From Martinezella miluonensis (GTDB lineage Bacteria > Pseudomonadota > Alphaproteobacteria > Rhizobiales > Rhizobiaceae): 64,000 nucleotides of DNA. Both the position numbers and the translations under genes were made by a program. The DNA lies in NCBI RefSeq assembly GCF_900094545.1, contig NZ_FMAH01000019.1, positions 44,127 through 108,126 of the forward strand, given 5' to 3'. The number at the start of each line of letters is the position of its first letter. The stretch's first letter is position 1. Positions 61,617 through 64,000 of this stretch are shown here, one piece after another. Under the pieces are notes generated by a model. The model saw nothing but the letters and a program-made list of their open reading frames with translations, did not search any database and had not been told where the DNA came from.

Positions 61617-61882
61617 TCGCTGGAGCGGCGGAGCCGGTGCCGCATAACACAAGCTGGCCCGTGGACTTCGAGCGCATCCGCGAAAAACTTGCACAATTGC
61701 CCACGCCCTACCTCATGACGATAGATCATATCAGCAGAACACCCCTTCCCGGCCTAGCCGAGAAGCGTCACTTCATCGACGCGATCATCGAAAAGACAAT
61801 CGGCCGCGGCGGGCCTAAAACATGCCACGCAAAAGCGTGCGGTGGCTTTGCGACAACGGCAGGCAAGAGATCAAAGACCTGA
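61613..61882 (+). CDS. 89-residue protein coupled to the LysR gene
   Basis: ATG 61613 overlaps the LysR stop (ATGA), with GGAGG eight bases upstream. The first about 65 residues (SWPVDFERIREKLAQLPTPY, then MTIDHISRTPLPGL) look like real protein. The last about 22 residues read into an intergenic repeat and look non-native, so the original C-terminus was probably different. Function unknown. Confidence 0.5.
   Translation: MIAGAAEPVPHNTSWPVDFERIREKLAQLPTPYLMTIDHISRTPLPGLAEKRHFIDAIIEKTIGRGGPKTCHAKACGGFATTAGKRSKT
61819..61882. repeat. rhizobial intergenic repeat containing a CACGC-AAAA-GCGTG hairpin
   Basis: The stretch has the small hairpin CACGCAAAAGCGTG, then GGTGGCTTTGCGACAACG and a CAAAGACCTGAGCG end. 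From memory, this sequence type is scattered between genes in many rhizobial genomes. Here it supplies the end of the 89-codon frame. Confidence 0.5.
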
Positions 61883-61919
61883 GCGCGCAAGACGCGAGTC
61901 CAAACGATCGCGACGCGCT

Positions 61920-62201
61920 TCAGGCGCCGGGAGCCGTGTCGATCGGTGGGAAATGCACCTGACCGTCGATGACTTCCGTTTCCGGTCGGTCGCCGCCATC
62001 GGCATATTCCTCATGCCATTTGCCGCTCTCGTCCTGCCAGCTGATTTCGGCCGAGTCGCCTTCAACCTGCTGTTCGGCCGCCACGATTCTGGCTGCCTCC
62101 ACCGCCTCGGAATGTGTCGGAAACGCTTCCGAATAAACATCACGGAAACGATAAGCCCATCCACCGTCATGCGGCACGATTTCGTAAACGACCTTGACCA
62201 T
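61920..62201 (-). CDS. DUF2188 domain protein
   Basis: The 93-residue product begins MVKVVYEIVPHDGGWAYRFRDVYSEAFPTHSEAVEAARIVAAEQQ, the complete DUF2188 beta-beta-alpha pattern in which His/Trp and the SEAVEAA helix are conserved. A charged tail follows. Rhizobial members are small soluble proteins of unknown function. It stands alone between the repeat at 61819 and the antiporter gene. Confidence 0.8.
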   Translation of the reverse strand: MVKVVYEIVPHDGGWAYRFRDVYSEAFPTHSEAVEAARIVAAEQQVEGDSAEISWQDESGKWHEEYADGGDRPETEVIDGQVHFPPIDTAPGA

Positions 62202-62419
62202 TCAAACCTCCTTCTCATCTGCCAAGACCTTTGGGTCCGGATGTTACCGGCAAGGTCGCGTGCATCTGAGACGGATTTCGAGTATGCCGCGACGTTTGTG
62301 GGTTGGGCAGACACCTATTCACGCAGTATTCCATTAAACGACACAGACTGCAAATCGTGCTCTGCCATTGCACGCTTGATGTGCGAAATCATTGATTTAG
62401 AGTGCAACCGTGAATCGGC

Positions 62420-63532
62420 ATGAAGGTGGGGAAAGTGATTACGGCAAACTGGTTCAGGCAGGAAAAAGCCCTCTTGGTGGCAGTGGCGATTGCGGTCGTT
62501 ACCTATGCTGGCGAGCATTCCATACTGGAAATGGGACAGGCGGCATCGATGGCCGCGGCAGCGGCATTGATCGCAACGATTGTATTGGTCTCCATGCGCG
62601 TTGCTCACCATGCAGAGACGCTTGCTGTGAAAGTCGGAGACCCCTACGGCACGATGATCCTGACCCTCTCGGCCGTCGCCGTGGAAGTCATCATCCTTGC
62701 CATCATGATGAGCGGCGAGAGCTCGCCGACGCTCGTACGCGACACGATCTACGCTGCTGTCATGCTCGATATCAACGGCATCCTCGGCCTCGCCGCGCTT
62801 CTCGGCGGGCTGAAGCATGGCGAACAGCCCTATAACGACGATTCCAGCAGGACCTACGGCGTGATGATCCTAACCGCCATGGGCATCTCGATGATCGTGC
62901 CGGAATTCATTCCCAGCGTGAAATGGCACTATTATTCCGCCTTCACCATCTTCGCGATGATCGCGCTCTACGCGCTGTTCCTGCGCATGCAGGTGGGCAG
63001 GCACAGCTATTTCTTCAGCTACAGCTATCCGCGCACGGAAAAGAAGCTCTCGGCATCCGAGGAACATCACGCGGAAGAGCCCACCACGACATCGATCGCG
63101 ACGATCCTGATCGGCGTCGTCCTGATCGGCGTGCTGGCGGAATTCATGTCCGCTTTCATGGATACCGGCCTGAGAGGCACGGGCGCGCCGCCCGCCATCG
63201 CCGCAATCGTCGTGGCCGCCATCTCCGCAGCACCGGAAATTCTGACGGCCTTGCGCGCCGCGCTCAGAAACCGCATGCAGGCGACGGTGAACATCGCCTT
63301 GGGCGCCTCACTATCGACAGTCATTCTGACCGTGCCCGTCATGGAGGCGATCGCGCTCTATACCGGCCAACCCTTCATGATGGCTATGTCGCCGGTGCAG
63401 ACCGTTATGGTGATGATCACGCTGATAGTCGCCGCCATCAACCTCAACGACGGCGAAACCAACGCCATCGAAGGCATGACCCATTTCATTCTCTTTGCCA
63501 CCTTCATCATGCTGACGGTGCTCGGCCTTTGA
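62420..63532 (+). CDS. CaCA-type cation/proton antiporter (ChaA-like)
   Basis: The 370-residue membrane protein has about eleven segments in two repeats. Each repeat carries a conserved acidic core: first HHAETLAVKVGDPYGTMILTLSAVAVEVIILAIMM (about 63-97), second ISAAPEILTALRAALRNRMQATVNIALGASLSTVILTVP (about 272-310). This is the Ca2+:cation antiporter arrangement, close to ChaA and the rhizobial y4hA-like proteins. It probably exports Ca2+, Na+ or K+ for H+. An IS element starts about 115 bases after its stop. Confidence 0.87.
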   Translation: MKVGKVITANWFRQEKALLVAVAIAVVTYAGEHSILEMGQAASMAAAAALIATIVLVSMRVAHHAETLAVKVGDPYGTMILTLSAVAVEVIILAIMMSGESSPTLVRDTIYAAVMLDINGILGLAALLGGLKHGEQPYNDDSSRTYGVMILTAMGISMIVPEFIPSVKWHYYSAFTIFAMIALYALFLRMQVGRHSYFFSYSYPRTEKKLSASEEHHAEEPTTTSIATILIGVVLIGVLAEFMSAFMDTGLRGTGAPPAIAAIVVAAISAAPEILTALRAALRNRMQATVNIALGASLSTVILTVPVMEAIALYTGQPFMMAMSPVQTVMVMITLIVAAINLNDGETNAIEGMTHFILFATFIMLTVLGL

Positions 63533-63609
63533 TTCCAATTTCAAGGACCTACGCCGACAGGCGGACTCAAATTGCGAAGCGCTTGAATCAGTTGATGAGC
63601 TTGAAGCCT

Positions 63610-63657
63610 GCAGTCTGAATGCAAAAAAGCCCGCCATTTCTGGCGGGCTCAGACTGC
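63610..63657. repeat. nested palindrome at the IS boundary
   Basis: An outer pair GCAGTCTGA/TCAGACTGC (63610-63618 with 63649-63657) encloses an inner stem GCCCGCCA/TGGCGGGC (63629-63636 with 63641-63648). The T-run is on the minus strand, so as a terminator it faces left. Confidence 0.55.
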
Positions 63658-64000
63658 TGACAAACCTCTGGCTTTGGCCGGAGGTTTTTGATTCAATGGG
63701 ACATGTTGAAGAAACCTGCTGCCGAACAGACGGCTCTCGAGATGGTGACGCTCGACAGCCTGGTGCCGAAAGATCATCTGCTTCGCAAGATCGATGCGGT
63801 GATCGACTTTACTTTCATCCATGATCGCGTTGCGGGATTGTATTGCGCCGACAACGGCCGGCCGCCGCTCGATCCGACATTGATGTTCAAGGCGCTGTTC
63901 ATCGGTTATCTTTTCGGCATCCGCTCGGAACGTCAGCTGGTGCGCGAGATCGAGGTCAATGTCGCCTATCGTTGGTTTCTTCGGATGAAGCTGACGGATG
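63649..64000 (+). mobile_element. IS1182-type insertion sequence, left part (partial)
   Basis: The element probably begins near TCAGACTGCTGACAAAC and continues past the window edge. An inverted hairpin (AAACCTC ... GAGGTTT, 63661-63688) precedes the transposase gene. Ends and target duplication cannot be defined because only the left side is present. Confidence 0.6.
63703..64000 (+). CDS. IS1182 family transposase, N-terminal part
   Basis: ATG 63703 opens a frame still open at the window end (99 codons). The product contains LVPKDHLLRKIDAVIDFTFI and the DUF772 segment PPLDPTLMFKALFIGYLFGI followed by SERQLVREIEVNVAYRWFL. This is the N-terminal domain of IS1182/IS5-type DDE transposases. The catalytic residues lie beyond the window. 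Whether the copy is intact cannot be told. Confidence 0.88.
   Translation, partial: MLKKPAAEQTALEMVTLDSLVPKDHLLRKIDAVIDFTFIHDRVAGLYCADNGRPPLDPTLMFKALFIGYLFGIRSERQLVREIEVNVAYRWFLRMKLTD

Overview
This is a chromosomal segment from a Rhizobiaceae alphaproteobacterium, most likely Rhizobium in the broad sense. The evidence is GC-rich coding sequence, the gene order trxB - lsrB/vtlR-type LysR - tandem AbcR-like sRNAs - arsR, a greA - lpcC/lpsB pair, unlinked carA and carB, and rhizobial intergenic repeats. All calls were made by reading the sequence and translations; nothing was searched against a database.

Left part (1-8.5 kb) is accessory in character. It holds the end of an AGE-family sugar isomerase and a UPF0303 protein. 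A small exopolysaccharide group follows: TupA-like ATP-grasp enzyme, Wzx-like flippase, GumK-like glycosyltransferase and a secreted polysaccharide-lyase-like protein. After that come small unknown genes, a truncated TIM-barrel isomerase and a methyltransferase. From 8.5 to 15 kb there is a FixL/FixJ-like two-component pair, an MgtC protein and an ABC importer with a fused double permease but no binding protein. From 15.7 to 25.3 kb there is a CAU-anticodon tRNA (probably Ile2), a SIMPL protein, two paralogous small secreted proteins, several small enzymes, an AraC regulator with a DMT exporter, a DUF930 protein and an APH(3')-like kinase.

The core region (25-39 kb) carries rpoD, tdh-kbl, an SDR, recQ and dnaG, all leftward except the SDR. 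A 1.1-kb non-coding stretch with three strong hairpins follows, then a two-HTH unknown protein, a GatB/YqeY protein and carA. Between carA and carB (39-47.6 kb) lie an EVE protein, MATE and MFS exporters, a LysR/aldo-keto reductase pair, a zinc metallopeptidase and a membrane-bound LytTR regulator. carB, greA and lpcC run rightward. They are followed by an unknown Rossmann-type protein, an Lrp regulator, trxB-lsrB, twin AbcR sRNAs and an arsR/old-yellow-enzyme unit. The right end has an APH(6)-like kinase, a divergent SDR/LysR pair, a DUF2188 protein, a CaCA cation/proton antiporter and an IS1182-type transposase cut by the window edge.

The most interesting signals are regulatory RNA. They are the twin AbcR-type sRNAs (56.65-56.97 kb), a three-hairpin element with mutually exclusive pairings (35.95-36.09 kb), and a terminator just upstream of carB overlapped by a five-codon ORF with two arginine codons. 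carA has a short upstream ORF coupled by an ATGA overlap, greA has a leader terminator, and one lysR gene appears leaderless with an operator palindrome over its start codon. No CRISPR array, prophage or clear new defence system was seen.
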